This document shows positions 18,931-29,151 of a stretch of 64,000 nt of DNA, in pieces. Source of the stretch: Jilunia laotingensis (GTDB lineage: Bacteria; Bacteroidota; Bacteroidia; Bacteroidales; Bacteroidaceae). The stretch covers positions 2,604,001-2,668,000 of the forward strand of contig NZ_JACRTF010000001.1 of assembly GCF_014385165.1 (NCBI RefSeq). Reading direction: 5' to 3'. Below the pieces are notes generated by a model. The model had not been told where the DNA came from and searched no databases. It saw only the letters and a program-made list of their open reading frames with translations. Each line of letters begins with the position of its first letter. Within the stretch, counting starts at the first letter, position 1. The translations under genes were made by a program, and so were the position numbers.

Positions 18931-21903
18931 ATGCTTAGTAAATACAAATTAAATCAGCTCTATTTTAAAGATACACAGTTTGCCAATCTGATGACACGCC
19001 GTATCTTTAATATCTTATTGATTGCCAATCCGTATGATGCATTTATGTTGGAAGATGACGGACGCATTGATGAAAAGATATTTAATGAATATACCTCTCT
19101 TTCGCTGCGTTATCCTCCGCGCTTCTCGCAAGTATCAACAGAAGAAGAAGCATTGGCATTGCTTGAAAAAATGACGTTCGATCTTGTTATTTGTATGCCC
19201 GGAACGGGTGATAATGACAGTTTTGACATCGGCAGGCATATCAAGAGTCTTTACGAACATATCCCCATTGTCATTCTTACTCCTTTTAGTCATGGCATAA
19301 CGGCACGTATTGCCGATGAAGATCTGACTGCTTTCGATTATGTGTTCTGTTGGCTGGGCAATACCGATTTGCTGGTATCTATTATCAAGCTTATAGAAGA
19401 TAAAATGAATCTGGAACATGATGTGGCAGAAGTCGGTGTGCAGCTTATTCTTTTGGTAGAGGACGGGATACGCTTTTATTCATCTGCATTGCCAAATCTA
19501 TATAAATTCGTACTTAAACAGAGTCAGGAGTTCAGTACGGAAGCATTGAATGCCCATCAACGGACGCTTCGTATGCGTGGCCGTCCTAAGATTGTTTTAG
19601 CACGAACCTATGAAGAAGCGATCGGGCTTTATGAAAAATATAAGAACAATATTCTGGGAGTGATAACCGATGTCCGTTTTCCACATGTGGAAAGGGGTGA
19701 AAAGGATGGGTTGGCAGGTATCAAGCTATGCGCTGCCATACGGAAAGAAGATCCTTTCGTTCCTCTCATCATCCAATCTTCCGAATCGGAGAATGCCGCT
19801 TATGCAGCCAAGTATGGGGCTAGCTTTATCGATAAAAACTCCAAGAAAATGGATGTCGACCTGCGCCGGATTGTCTCTGATGATTTCGGATTCGGTGATT
19901 TTGTATTCCGCAATCCGGAGACCGGTGAAGAAATAGCCCGGGTACGCAATCTTAAGGAACTTCAGAACATCCTGTTTGCTGTTCCGGCCGAATCTTTCCT
20001 GTACCACATCTCCCGTAATCATGTTTCGCGGTGGCTTTATTCACGTGCGATGTTTCCTGTGGCCGAATTCTTGAAACCGATTACATGGAACAGTTTACAG
20101 GACGTGGATGCACATCGCCGGATTATCTTTGAAGCTATTGTAAAATACCGTAAGATGAAGAACCAGGGAGTAGTGGCGGTATTCAAGCGCGATCGTTTCG
20201 ACCGCTATTCAAATTTTGCGCGGATCGGAGACGGCTCTCTTGGTGGGAAAGGACGTGGATTGGCCTTTATTGATAATATGGTAAAGCGTCATCCGGAGTT
20301 TGACGAATTTGAAAACGCTAGGGTAGCTATTCCGAAAACCGTCGTTCTATGTACGGATGTTTTCGATGAATTCATGGATACCAATAACCTCTATCAGATT
20401 GCGCTCTCTGATGCCGATGATGATGTTATTCTGCGTTATTTCCTGAAAGCCAAATTGCCCGACCGGCTTGTTGAGGACTTCTTCACCTTCTTCGATGTGG
20501 TGAAGTCCCCCATCGCCATACGTTCGTCTTCTTTGCTTGAGGACTCGCATTACCAACCGTTTGCGGGGATTTATAATACTTATATGATTCCTTATCTGGA
20601 CGACAAGTATGAGATGCTCCGTATGTTGTCCGATGCTATAAAAGGTGTTTATGCATCCGTTTATTTCCGGGATTCAAAAGCATATATGCAAGCAACGAGC
20701 AACGTGATTGATCAGGAAAAGATGGCGGTGATCCTGCAGGAAGTTGTGGGGAATCAATATGGAGACAGGTATTACCCTTCGATGTCCGGTGTGGCACGTT
20801 CGCTGAACTACTATCCTTTGGGCGATGAGAAAGCTGAAGAAGGAACGGTGAATCTGGCTTTGGGATTAGGCAAATATATTGTGGATGGCGGTAAGACACT
20901 TCGCTTTTCACCCTATCATCCCAATCAGATACTTCAGACTAGTGAGATGGAGATGGCTCTCAAAGAAACACAGACCCAGTTCTATGCGCTTGATCTTAGG
21001 AATGCGGGAGATAACTTTTCCATCGATGATGGTTTCAATTTGCTTAAACTAAATGTGAAGGAAGCCGATGCTGACGGCTCGCTTAGGTATATTGCATCCA
21101 CTTATGATCCTTATGATCAAATCATTCGCGATGGTTTATATCCCGGTGGACGTAAGGTGATCACGTTCGCTAATATTTTGCAGCATGACGTTTTTCCGCT
21201 GGCACGCATATTGCAGCTGGTACTGAAGTACGGACAACAGGAGATGCGTCGTCCGGTGGAGATAGAATTTGCTGCCACATTAAATCGTGATCAGGACAAG
21301 ACCGGAACTTTCTATCTGTTGCAAATCCGTCCCATTGTCGATACGAAGGAGATGCTTGATGAAAATCTGTCGGCTATTCCGGATGAAGAAGTCATTTTGC
21401 GATCCGATAATTCATTGGGACATGGCGTGATGAATGATATTCATGACATTGTTTATGTAAAAACAGAAGGTTACAGTGCTTCTAAGAATCAGGATATTGC
21501 GTGGGAAATTGAAAAGTTGAACCAGCGTTTCTTAAATGAAGGAAAGAATTATGTTCTTGTCGGACCCGGACGTTGGGGTAGTAGTGACAGTTGGCTGGGC
21601 ATTCCCGTGAAATGGCCGCATATCTCGGCAGCCCGTGTCATTGTGGAGGCGGGATTAACCAATTACCGGGTCGATCCCAGCCAAGGAACACATTTCTTCC
21701 AGAATCTGACCTCTTTCGGAGTCGGCTATTTTACGATTAATGCTTTTATGGGTGATGGCGTTTATAATCAGGATTTCCTCAATGCACAACCGGCTGTGGA
21801 AGAGACGAAATATTTGAGACATGTACGGTTTAAATCACCGATAGTCGTGAAAATGGATGGTAAGAAGAAATTAGGTGTAGTGATGATGCCTGAGGGGGAA
21901 TGA
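18931..21903 (+). CDS. Receiver-domain / PEP-synthase-like ATP-grasp fusion protein
   Basis: 990 residues, often annotated as phosphoenolpyruvate synthase. Residues about 25-165 are a degenerate receiver-like domain lacking the phosphoacceptor Asp. Residues about 170-320 form a second receiver with the full set: Glu177/Asp178, Asp247 (VITDVRFP), Ser283 and Lys302. Residues about 430-830 resemble the N-terminal nucleotide-binding domain of PEP synthase/PPDK (GDGSLGGKGRGLAF, AIRSSSLLEDS, FYLLQIRPIVD). A conserved C-terminus (GPGRWGSSDSW) follows. I see no swivelling phosphohistidine domain or PEP/pyruvate barrel, so classical PEP synthase activity is doubtful. Confidence 0.75.
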   Translation: MLSKYKLNQLYFKDTQFANLMTRRIFNILLIANPYDAFMLEDDGRIDEKIFNEYTSLSLRYPPRFSQVSTEEEALALLEKMTFDLVICMPGTGDNDSFDIGRHIKSLYEHIPIVILTPFSHGITARIADEDLTAFDYVFCWLGNTDLLVSIIKLIEDKMNLEHDVAEVGVQLILLVEDGIRFYSSALPNLYKFVLKQSQEFSTEALNAHQRTLRMRGRPKIVLARTYEEAIGLYEKYKNNILGVITDVRFPHVERGEKDGLAGIKLCAAIRKEDPFVPLIIQSSESENAAYAAKYGASFIDKNSKKMDVDLRRIVSDDFGFGDFVFRNPETGEEIARVRNLKELQNILFAVPAESFLYHISRNHVSRWLYSRAMFPVAEFLKPITWNSLQDVDAHRRIIFEAIVKYRKMKNQGVVAVFKRDRFDRYSNFARIGDGSLGGKGRGLAFIDNMVKRHPEFDEFENARVAIPKTVVLCTDVFDEFMDTNNLYQIALSDADDDVILRYFLKAKLPDRLVEDFFTFFDVVKSPIAIRSSSLLEDSHYQPFAGIYNTYMIPYLDDKYEMLRMLSDAIKGVYASVYFRDSKAYMQATSNVIDQEKMAVILQEVVGNQYGDRYYPSMSGVARSLNYYPLGDEKAEEGTVNLALGLGKYIVDGGKTLRFSPYHPNQILQTSEMEMALKETQTQFYALDLRNAGDNFSIDDGFNLLKLNVKEADADGSLRYIASTYDPYDQIIRDGLYPGGRKVITFANILQHDVFPLARILQLVLKYGQQEMRRPVEIEFAATLNRDQDKTGTFYLLQIRPIVDTKEMLDENLSAIPDEEVILRSDNSLGHGVMNDIHDIVYVKTEGYSASKNQDIAWEIEKLNQRFLNEGKNYVLVGPGRWGSSDSWLGIPVKWPHISAARVIVEAGLTNYRVDPSQGTHFFQNLTSFGVGYFTINAFMGDGVYNQDFLNAQPAVEETKYLRHVRFKSPIVVKMDGKKKLGVVMMPEGE

Positions 21904-22034
21904 AAGTTATATAAACATGTTTCAGAAGTATGATATTCGGCTTTTACATAAAAGCCTACAAGTCTAAATACGATGAAAAGAACATTTTGGTAGTGAAGTT
22001 CTAAGTCGCTTACCAATTCATAAGGAGTGTCGGC

Positions 22035-22075
22035 AAAAAAAACTTTGTAGCCACCGGAAGAAAGCGTCCGGTGGC
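22035..22075 (-). terminator. Probable terminator of gdhA
   Basis: Arms GCCACCGGA (22050-22058) and TCCGGTGGC (22067-22075) pair perfectly. On the minus strand eight U follow after a 7-base gap (22035-22042). It lies in the 304-bp space between the convergent receiver-fusion gene and gdhA, in which I see no gene. Confidence 0.5.
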
Positions 22076-22207
22076 CTCGTTCGTATTTCATGAATAAATT
22101 TCTGTATTTCGAATGTAGCTAGAGATTGAAAAAGGCAGAAACATCTGATACGACGTTCCTGCCTTCTACAATTAATACTATGACTTACTTTGTTTAGTTG
22201 GGATATC

Positions 22208-23542
22208 TTATAAAATGCCTTGAGCCATCATCGCTTTGGCAACCTTCATAAATCCGGCTACGTTTGCACCCTTTACATAATTTACGTATCCATCAGTTTC
22301 CGTACCGTATTGAACGCAAGCTGCGTGGATGTTTTTCATGATGCTCTTCAGCTTTTCGTCTACTTCTTCGGAACTCCAACTTAATTTGATAGAGTTCTGC
22401 GTCATTTCCAGTCCGGATACGGATACTCCACCGGCATTGGCTGCTTTTCCCGGAGCATACAGGATTTTTGCATCCTGGAATACTTTGATGGCTTCCGGGG
22501 TAGAAGGCATGTTGGCACCTTCGCTTACTGCTATACAGCCATTTGCTACCAGTTGACGGGCATGATCACCGTTCAGTTCGTTCTGAGTGGCAGAAGGCAG
22601 GGCGATGTCGCACTTTTCACCCCAAGGTTTGGCTCCTTCCACGTATTTGCAGCCGTACTTCTCGGCATATTCGCGGATACGACCCCGGTACAGGTTTTTC
22701 AGCTCCATGATGTAATCCAATTTTTCGCGGTCAATACCTTCCGGATCATAAATGTAACCATCGGAATCGGACATGGTGACTACCTTTCCTCCTAGTTCGA
22801 TCACTTTCTCTGCCGTATACTGGGCTACATTGCCGGCACCTGAGATCAGGCAAACTTTATCTTTCAGGTCTGTTCCTTGGGTTTTCAACATTTCCAACAG
22901 GAAATAGATGTTACCATAACCCGTTGCTTCCGGGCGGATCAGTGAACCACCGAATTCACGGCCCTTACCTGTAAAGGTTCCGGTGAATTCATGGGACAGT
23001 TTTTTATACATGCCGAACATGAAACCTACTTCTCGTCCACCTACACCGATGTCTCCAGCCGGTACATCGGTTTCAGGACCGATATGACGCCACAGCTCAA
23101 GCATGAAAGCTTGCGTGAAGCGCATGACTTCAGCATTTGATTTTCCGCGTGGGGAAAAATCGGAACCACCTTTGCCACCGCCCATAGGCAGGGTGGTCAG
23201 GGAATTTTTGAATGTCTGCTCGAAGGCAAGGAATTTAAGGATACTCAGGTTTACGGATGCATGGAAACGGATACCGCCTTTGTACGGACCGATCGCGTTG
23301 TTATGCTGTACGCGGTAGCCCATATTTGTTTGCACATTCCCTTTATCGTCTACCCAAGTTACACGAAACTGGTAAACTCTGTCCGGAATACATAGGCGTT
23401 CAATCAGATTGGCTTTGTCGAATTCAGGATGTTTGTTGTATTCTTCTTCGATGGTAGCAAGTACTTCTTCTACCGCCTGATGATACTCCGGTTCATTGGG
23501 AAACCTTCTCTTCAAATCTTCTAATACCTTAGCTGCATTCAT
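22208..23542 (-). CDS. gdhA: Glutamate dehydrogenase (second paralogue)
   Basis: A 444-residue hexameric glutamate dehydrogenase, closely similar to the protein at 12488-13825 along its length. Key blocks are PMGGGKGGSDFSPRGKS, VPAGDIGVGGREVGFMFG, TGKGREFGGSLIRPEATG and the nucleotide loop GAGNVAQYTAEK. It differs from its paralogue mainly in the cofactor domain (GAGNVA versus GFGNVA). One of the two is probably the NADP-linked, ammonia-assimilating form. It lies upstream of the malic enzyme unit but has its own transcription unit. Confidence 0.95.
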   Translation of the reverse strand: MNAAKVLEDLKRRFPNEPEYHQAVEEVLATIEEEYNKHPEFDKANLIERLCIPDRVYQFRVTWVDDKGNVQTNMGYRVQHNNAIGPYKGGIRFHASVNLSILKFLAFEQTFKNSLTTLPMGGGKGGSDFSPRGKSNAEVMRFTQAFMLELWRHIGPETDVPAGDIGVGGREVGFMFGMYKKLSHEFTGTFTGKGREFGGSLIRPEATGYGNIYFLLEMLKTQGTDLKDKVCLISGAGNVAQYTAEKVIELGGKVVTMSDSDGYIYDPEGIDREKLDYIMELKNLYRGRIREYAEKYGCKYVEGAKPWGEKCDIALPSATQNELNGDHARQLVANGCIAVSEGANMPSTPEAIKVFQDAKILYAPGKAANAGGVSVSGLEMTQNSIKLSWSSEEVDEKLKSIMKNIHAACVQYGTETDGYVNYVKGANVAGFMKVAKAMMAQGIL

Positions 23543-23704
23543 AATTGTATTCTTTTATTAATTTAATGAGGGAATTACGAACGGTGAGCATGTTGCACCG
23601 TGTGGTAAATTCCAATTGTATCTGTAGTTTGTAGCTTGTAATCTATAGCTTTATAGCGATTGCAAAAGTAAATATAAAATTCGAACTTACAAACATATTA
23701 TAAA

Positions 23705-23746
23705 GAAAAGCGGTATAAAATATGAATTTTGATATTTTATACCGCT
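23705..23746 (-). terminator. Terminator of the malic enzyme unit
   Basis: Perfect 15-bp arms AGCGGTATAAAATAT (23709-23723) and ATATTTTATACCGCT (23732-23746) around an 8-base loop. The minus-strand tail is U-rich (TTTTCTTT). It lies 20 bp after the small membrane protein gene, which marks that gene as the last of the unit. Confidence 0.8.
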
Positions 23747-23765
23747 AAAAAGGAATAAAACGATA

Positions 23766-23942
23766 CTATTTCTTCTTCTTTAAAGACTTATAGACAGGTA
23801 TGAATACCAATGCTGCCGAAATGGCAAGCATCACTATCGTTGGACCGTCAATTCGTTCGGCATATACCAATACTATATAGCAAAGTGCGCCCCAAAGAAG
23901 GACGATGCAAACGATTTGTGATTTTGATAAGGGTCGTCTCAT
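23766..23942 (-). CDS. 58-residue membrane protein coupled to malic enzyme
   Basis: A short gene reading [20 protein letters not shown] and on to a basic tail KSLKKKK. It has two hydrophobic segments, about residues 9-26 and 33-50, giving a small hairpin membrane protein. Its ATG overlaps the malic enzyme stop (ATGA on the minus strand, 23939-23942), and a strong terminator follows 20 bp after its stop. Coupling and the terminator position argue that it is a real gene. I do not recognise a family and no function is assigned. Confidence 0.75.
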   Translation of the reverse strand: MRRPLSKSQIVCIVLLWGALCYIVLVYAERIDGPTIVMLAISAALVFIPVYKSLKKKK

Positions 23943-26227
23943 CGGTTTGCTTTCTTTTTGTCCACGACGGCATCGATTACGGCTACGGATGTGATATTCA
24001 CAATGTCGCGTACCGAGCTTTCGATATCGGTAAAGTAGATTGGCTTATTAAGTCCCATCTGTATCGGTCCGATGAACTCGGTATCCGGATCCATGGCTTG
24101 CAATAACTGATAACCTGCATTTGCCGAACTGAGGTTCGGGAAGATGAGTGTATTGACATCTTTTCCCTTGAGTCGGGTAAAGGGATATTTTGCATCACGC
24201 AGGTTGCGGTTCATGGCAAAGTTGACTTGCATTTCACCATCGATAGCCAAGTCCGGACATTCCCTTTGCATTTGTGCCACCGCCTCATGGACTTTCGATG
24301 GACTGCCTGCCTGATCGGAACCGAAGTTGGAATAACTCAGCATGGCAATGACGGGAGTGTGGTTGAAGAACCGGACAGTCTGGTCGGCTAACTTTGCAAT
24401 ATCTGTCAAAGTGGTAGTATCCGGATGACGGTTGATAAGCGTATCAGCGAGGAAGTAAGTACCCTTTTTAGAATTCAGGATATGCATGGTTCCGAAATGG
24501 TTGAATCCGGGACGGATGCCGATCACTTCTTTGGCTACTTTGATGGTATTGCTGTATTTTGTATACAAGCCTGTGATGAATGCATCGGCATCTCCGGTTT
24601 CTACCATCATCATACCGAAATAGTTACGTTCGAACATTTTGTCGTTTGCCTCGTCATAAGTAGCTCCTTCGCGGGCACGCTTTTCAGCCAATATGTGTGC
24701 ATAGCGTTCGCGGCGTTCTGCTTCGCGGTCATGGCGAAGGTTGACGATTTCAATACCTTCAAGGCTGAGGTCGAGTTCCTTTGCCAGTTTTTCGATCCGT
24801 TCCTCGTTGCCTAATATGATAGGATGGCAGATGCCTTCGGATTTTGCTTCTACAGCGGCTTTCAGCATGTTCGGGTGTCCACCTTCGGCGAAGACTACCC
24901 GTTGCGGATTACGGCGTGCCGTATCGTATAGCTGGCGGGTAAGCTGAGATTCTTGTCCCATCAGTTCGCGGAGGTGTGTTTTGTAATCCTCCCAGTCCTC
25001 GATATTTTTCCGGGCTACACCACTCTCCATGGCGGCCCGTGCCACTGCTACCGAAACTTCTGTAATCAGACGCGGGTCTACCGGTTTCGGAATGAAATAT
25101 TCAGGACCGAAAGTGAAATTGTTGACATGGTATGCTTCATTCACAATATCGGGTACAGGCTGTTTTGCCAGATTGGCGATGGCATGTACCGCAGCTATTT
25201 TCATCTCCTCGTTGATGGCTTTGGATTGAGTGTCGAGAGCCCCGCGGAAGATGTAAGGGAAGCCGATTACATTGTTGATCTGGTTCGGATAATCCGAACG
25301 GCCGGTTGCCATCAGTACGTCCGGACGGGCGGACATGGCATCTTCGTAAGAGATTTCCGGTGTCGGGTTGGCGAGAGCGAATACGATAGGCATCGGAGCC
25401 ATGCTTCGTACCATGTCCTGTGACAATACGTTCCCTTTGGAAAGCCCCAGAAATACGTCCGCACCTTTGATTGCCTCAGCCAAGGTATGGATATCCGTCC
25501 GGGAGGTTGCGAAATAACGTTTTTGTTCGTTCAGGTCGGTGCGCTCTTTGCTGATGACACCTTTGCTATCCACCATAACGATATTTTCGAGTCGCGCACC
25601 GAGCGATATATACAGTTTCGTACACGATACGGCAGAGGCACCTGCACCGTTTACGACAATTTTAATGTCTTCAATCTTCTTTCCTGCTACTTCAAGGGCG
25701 TTGACAAGTCCTGCGCTGGAGATGATGGCCGTACCGTGCTGGTCATCGTGCATCACAGGGATATCGAGTTCTTCTTTCAAACGACGTTCTATCTCGAAGC
25801 ATTCCGGTGCCTTGATATCTTCCAGATTGATACCACCGAACGTAGGAGCGATGGCTTTCACTGCTTCGATGAATTTTTCCGGATCTTTTTCGTTCACTTC
25901 GATGTCGAACACATCGATGCCAGCGTAGATTTTGAAGAGTAGTCCTTTACCCTCCATTACCGGTTTGCCGCTTAATGCGCCTATGTCTCCCAGACCAAGT
26001 ACGGCAGTACCATTGGAGATTACGGCGACCAGATTGCCTTTTGCCGTATATTTATAAGCATCCTGCGGATTCTTTTCTATTTCAAGACAAGGTTCTGCCA
26101 CACCGGGCGAATAAGCGAGTGATAAATCGGTTTGTGTACTATAAGGTTTGGTAGGAACTACCTCTATTTTGCCCGGTTTGCCCTGTGAGTGATAGAGCAA
26201 AGCGGCTTCTTTGGTTATTTTAGCCAT
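23939..26227 (-). CDS. maeB: NADP-dependent malic enzyme (MaeB type, with PTA-like C-terminal domain)
   Basis: 762 residues. Residues 1 to about 430 are the malic enzyme ([39 protein letters not shown], the nucleotide site [11 protein letters not shown]). Residues about 430-762 resemble phosphotransacetylase ([16 protein letters not shown], and [17 protein letters not shown]). It oxidatively decarboxylates malate to pyruvate and makes NAD(P)H. The C-terminal domain is thought to be regulatory in this family. Cytoplasmic. Its stop overlaps the start of a 58-residue membrane protein gene. Confidence 0.94.
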   Translation of the reverse strand: MAKITKEAALLYHSQGKPGKIEVVPTKPYSTQTDLSLAYSPGVAEPCLEIEKNPQDAYKYTAKGNLVAVISNGTAVLGLGDIGALSGKPVMEGKGLLFKIYAGIDVFDIEVNEKDPEKFIEAVKAIAPTFGGINLEDIKAPECFEIERRLKEELDIPVMHDDQHGTAIISSAGLVNALEVAGKKIEDIKIVVNGAGASAVSCTKLYISLGARLENIVMVDSKGVISKERTDLNEQKRYFATSRTDIHTLAEAIKGADVFLGLSKGNVLSQDMVRSMAPMPIVFALANPTPEISYEDAMSARPDVLMATGRSDYPNQINNVIGFPYIFRGALDTQSKAINEEMKIAAVHAIANLAKQPVPDIVNEAYHVNNFTFGPEYFIPKPVDPRLITEVSVAVARAAMESGVARKNIEDWEDYKTHLRELMGQESQLTRQLYDTARRNPQRVVFAEGGHPNMLKAAVEAKSEGICHPIILGNEERIEKLAKELDLSLEGIEIVNLRHDREAERRERYAHILAEKRAREGATYDEANDKMFERNYFGMMMVETGDADAFITGLYTKYSNTIKVAKEVIGIRPGFNHFGTMHILNSKKGTYFLADTLINRHPDTTTLTDIAKLADQTVRFFNHTPVIAMLSYSNFGSDQAGSPSKVHEAVAQMQRECPDLAIDGEMQVNFAMNRNLRDAKYPFTRLKGKDVNTLIFPNLSSANAGYQLLQAMDPDTEFIGPIQMGLNKPIYFTDIESSVRDIVNITSVAVIDAVVDKKKANR

Positions 26228-26408
26228 GTTAGTGCGTTTTATTAAAGGTTGTCAATTGTGTGCAAATGTAGGAATAAAAGTTAGAAACTGTAAGTCTGTT
26301 TGATGTAAAATCTATTAAATTAATAACAAAAAGGCGCAAAAGGTAGAGGGGAAATCCACTTTTTGTACCTTTATTGTATATATATGCTATCGCTTTAGAA
26401 ACAGTTTC

Positions 26409-26906
26409 TTAATCCGGAAGGAAAGTTGACGGCCCTAAGATGTCATACCTGTCGCTTACATTTCTTGTGCGAAGCAATTCTCCGTTTGGCGCATAGAAAA
26501 GTTGGTACTTGACATCCACGTTTTGTTGTCCCACTTCGATGGTGTAAATCGGTTCCCATTTCGGAAACTCGGTCAGGGTGACGTCCAGTACTTGCCAGTC
26601 GGAATAGGAACCAGCGGCATAGGCGTTGTAAACAGCATCCGGTACACGGTCGGTACTTTCCAGTTCCGTTTGCGTCATCACCCATTGGGCCTGCGCATTG
26701 AACCAGACGTTTTTCTCGAGATCACTCAGCATGAAATCGGCACAATAATAACCGTCATCTTGCGACCAGGCTACATCGTTGGCAGCAGGATACATTTCTT
26801 TGAAGGCTGCCTGCACATTGGCAAGGGCATAACCGGCAAAGGCAGTGGTAGCTGACATAATGAACAATGCTACCAACAGGTGAAACTTATTTTTTATCAT
26901 AGTCAA
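26409..26906 (-). CDS. Secreted PepSY-like domain protein
   Basis: 165 residues with a signal peptide (hydrophobic residues 8-24, cleavage near AFAG). The rest looks like a pair of PepSY-like repeats common in Bacteroides periplasmic proteins: AAFKEMYPAANDVAWSQDDGYYCADF and the later YDWQVLDV-type segment with WEPIYTIEV. Such proteins are small and periplasmic with no settled role; a single such gene next to an efflux regulator gives no clear functional hint. Confidence 0.7.
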   Translation of the reverse strand: MTMIKNKFHLLVALFIMSATTAFAGYALANVQAAFKEMYPAANDVAWSQDDGYYCADFMLSDLEKNVWFNAQAQWVMTQTELESTDRVPDAVYNAYAAGSYSDWQVLDVTLTEFPKWEPIYTIEVGQQNVDVKYQLFYAPNGELLRTRNVSDRYDILGPSTFLPD

Positions 26907-26950
26907 AGCATTTACTCAGGTCAATAAACAGCTTTGGCGATTGCTTTGTT

Positions 26951-27799
26951 TCAACTTTTATGCAGATTCCGGTATTCTATCGGTGATATCCCTTCCAAAC
27001 GTTTGAAATATCTGCCGAGGTAGGACTGATCCGGGAATTGCATCCGGTCGGCTATTTCCTGTATGTTGAGTTCCGTGCCTTGCAGCATCACTTTGATCTC
27101 GAGCATGGAGAAGTTATCGATGATCTTTTTTGCCGAGTCTCCGGTCACATTTTTGCATATGCCGGTGAGATACTTGGTAGAGATACACAGTTTATCGGCA
27201 TAAAATGTCACCTCCCTTTCCGTCAGACAGTTTTCGTGAACCATGGCAATGAACTTTTCAAACAGTTGCCGTTGGCGGTCGCCTCCTCCTTCTATCTCCT
27301 GCCGTGGGAAGAAACGGTAACATTTATCGTATACGTCCAACAGAAAACTTTGTAAATGGTTACGGGCTATCTGGTATCGGAAACGGTTGTCGATATCAGC
27401 GTAAATGCAATTGACGGCATCCATCAATCCATAGATGGATTTGGTGTATTCATCGGGTATCGTATAACAGGGATTTTCTTTCAGGAAGCGGAAGAAGCTG
27501 GTGTTAAAACGCAGGCAGGCTTCGCGAAACATCTCACCGTGAAATGCGAAAAGGGAAACTTTGAAATCATCACTCATGCCATCGAGGCTGACAACAGTGT
27601 TGGGCAGCAATACGATCTGGGTGTTCTTTACAACTTCGTGTTTTTTCAGATCGATTGTCAACTGTGCCCAACCGTTCAGGCAAAAAAGAATGGTTCCTCC
27701 TTCCAGTTTGCACAAACGATTTTTTAATCTGCCCAGGTTGCATGTATCTGCGACAAAGGGTTCATCCAATGTGGCGCTTAATGGGTTTCTTTCTTTCAT
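26951..27799 (-). CDS. AraC-family transcriptional regulator
   Basis: 282 residues. The N-terminal about 150 residues form a cupin-like sensing region. The C-terminal about 100 residues contain two helix-turn-helix motifs ending in the AraC signature (IQEIADRMQFPDQSYLGRYFKRLEGISPIEYR). It is divergent from the RND efflux operon across 197 bp, so it may control that operon. The inducer cannot be inferred. Confidence 0.9.
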   Translation of the reverse strand: MKERNPLSATLDEPFVADTCNLGRLKNRLCKLEGGTILFCLNGWAQLTIDLKKHEVVKNTQIVLLPNTVVSLDGMSDDFKVSLFAFHGEMFREACLRFNTSFFRFLKENPCYTIPDEYTKSIYGLMDAVNCIYADIDNRFRYQIARNHLQSFLLDVYDKCYRFFPRQEIEGGGDRQRQLFEKFIAMVHENCLTEREVTFYADKLCISTKYLTGICKNVTGDSAKKIIDNFSMLEIKVMLQGTELNIQEIADRMQFPDQSYLGRYFKRLEGISPIEYRNLHKS

Positions 27800-27916
27800 C
27801 TGGTATTCTTATTTTCGCAGCAAATGTAACCGATTTCTCTGAATATATCAGCAGCTTGTTCCGAAAATGAACAAAACTGAGGATGCTATGAAAAGTTTTT
27901 ATCTACGGAAAGCCTC

Positions 27917-27924
27917 TACCTTTG
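27917..27924 (+). promoter_or_regulatory. Candidate -7 box of the RND efflux operon
   Basis: TACCTTTG matches the Bacteroides -7 consensus TAnnTTTG and lies 73 bp before the operon's first start codon. No strong -33 TTTG is placed at the usual distance, consistent with a promoter that needs activation, perhaps by the divergent AraC protein. Confidence 0.45.
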
Positions 27925-27996
27925 CCGCCACGAAAATCATTCGGAAGATAGAGCCGGATGAATGTATCCATCTTTTAAAGAATGTAAATAGGTAAA

Positions 27997-29148
27997 ATGA
28001 AGAATCAAGTAGAAAGATTGTGGCTGGTGGGAATGTTTATTTCCTGTTTAGTCCTGTCTGGGTGTAAAGAGGCACCACAGGCACAAATGGAAACCACGTA
28101 TGAAGTGATGACATTGGCTCCGACCGACCGGGTGTTGTTGAGTAACTATTCGGCAACGATTCGCGGACGGCAGGATATAGAAATTTATCCGCAAGTAGGT
28201 GGAACATTGACGAAGGTTTGTGTGACGGAGGGTCAACGGGTGAAAAGCGGACAAGCGTTGTTTATCATCGATCAGGTGCCTTATGAGGCTGCCTTGCAGA
28301 CTGCATTGGCCAATGTAGAAGCGGCAAAAGCTTCGCTGGCTACTTCCCAACTGACGTATGACAGCAAACAGGAATTATATAAGCAAAATGTAGTTTCCGA
28401 ATTTGACCTTAGTACGGCAAAGAATTCTTTGCTTGCTGCCAAAGCACAACTGGCACAGGCGAAAGCTCAGGAAGTGAGTGCGCGGAACAATCTCTCCTAT
28501 ACGGTAGTGAAAAGCCCTGCTGACGGAGTGGTGGGAACATTGCCATACCGGGTAGGTGCTTTGGTGAGCGCGAGCCTTCCCGAACCATTGACCACCGTTT
28601 CGGACAATTCCGATATGTATGTATACTTCTCCCTGACCGAAAACCAATTGTTAGGATTGATCCGTCAGTACGGATCGAAGGACGAAGCGTTGAAACAGAT
28701 GCCTGAAATCGACTTGCAGTTGAATGATCGTTCTGCCTATCCGCAAAAGGGGAGGATAGAGACCATCAGCGGGGTGATCGACCGGAATACGGGAACGGTA
28801 AGCCTGCGTGCCGTGTTCCCGAATGAGAACGGATTGCTGCATAGCGGTGGTGCGGGTAATGTGATATTGCCGGTACAGAAAACGGATGCATTGGTAATTC
28901 CTCAGGTGGCAACTTATGAGATACAGGACAAAGTATATGTGTTCAAAGTGGTCGATGGCAAGGCTCAATCGGCTCACGTACAAGTGACCCGTGTTAACGG
29001 AGGGAAAGAATATATCGTGGACAATGGACTGCAAGCAGGCGATAGAATCGTGACCGAAGGTGTCGGGCTGCTCCGTGAAGGTACACCGATCCGGGAAAAG
29101 ACAACTTCGGAACCTGTTGTCACGGATAATCAAACGAAGGAGGAATAA
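27997..29148 (+). CDS. RND efflux periplasmic adaptor (membrane fusion protein)
   Basis: 383 residues with a lipoprotein leader (SCLVLSGC, Cys23). The layout is that of AcrA/MexA adaptors: barrel-sandwich lipoyl halves (IYPQVGGTLTKVCVTEGQRVKSGQALF, and YTVVKSPADGVVGTL), a coiled-coil hairpin about residues 95-160, then beta-barrel and membrane-proximal domains. It bridges the inner-membrane pump and the outer-membrane channel. First gene of the efflux operon, 3 bp before the pump gene. Confidence 0.94.
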   Translation: MKNQVERLWLVGMFISCLVLSGCKEAPQAQMETTYEVMTLAPTDRVLLSNYSATIRGRQDIEIYPQVGGTLTKVCVTEGQRVKSGQALFIIDQVPYEAALQTALANVEAAKASLATSQLTYDSKQELYKQNVVSEFDLSTAKNSLLAAKAQLAQAKAQEVSARNNLSYTVVKSPADGVVGTLPYRVGALVSASLPEPLTTVSDNSDMYVYFSLTENQLLGLIRQYGSKDEALKQMPEIDLQLNDRSAYPQKGRIETISGVIDRNTGTVSLRAVFPNENGLLHSGGAGNVILPVQKTDALVIPQVATYEIQDKVYVFKVVDGKAQSAHVQVTRVNGGKEYIVDNGLQAGDRIVTEGVGLLREGTPIREKTTSEPVVTDNQTKEE

Positions 29149-29151
29149 AAG

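Noticed and set aside
18931..21903. Annotation as phosphoenolpyruvate synthase
   Set aside because: The phosphohistidine and PEP/pyruvate domains needed for that activity are not seen, and receiver domains occupy the N-terminus.
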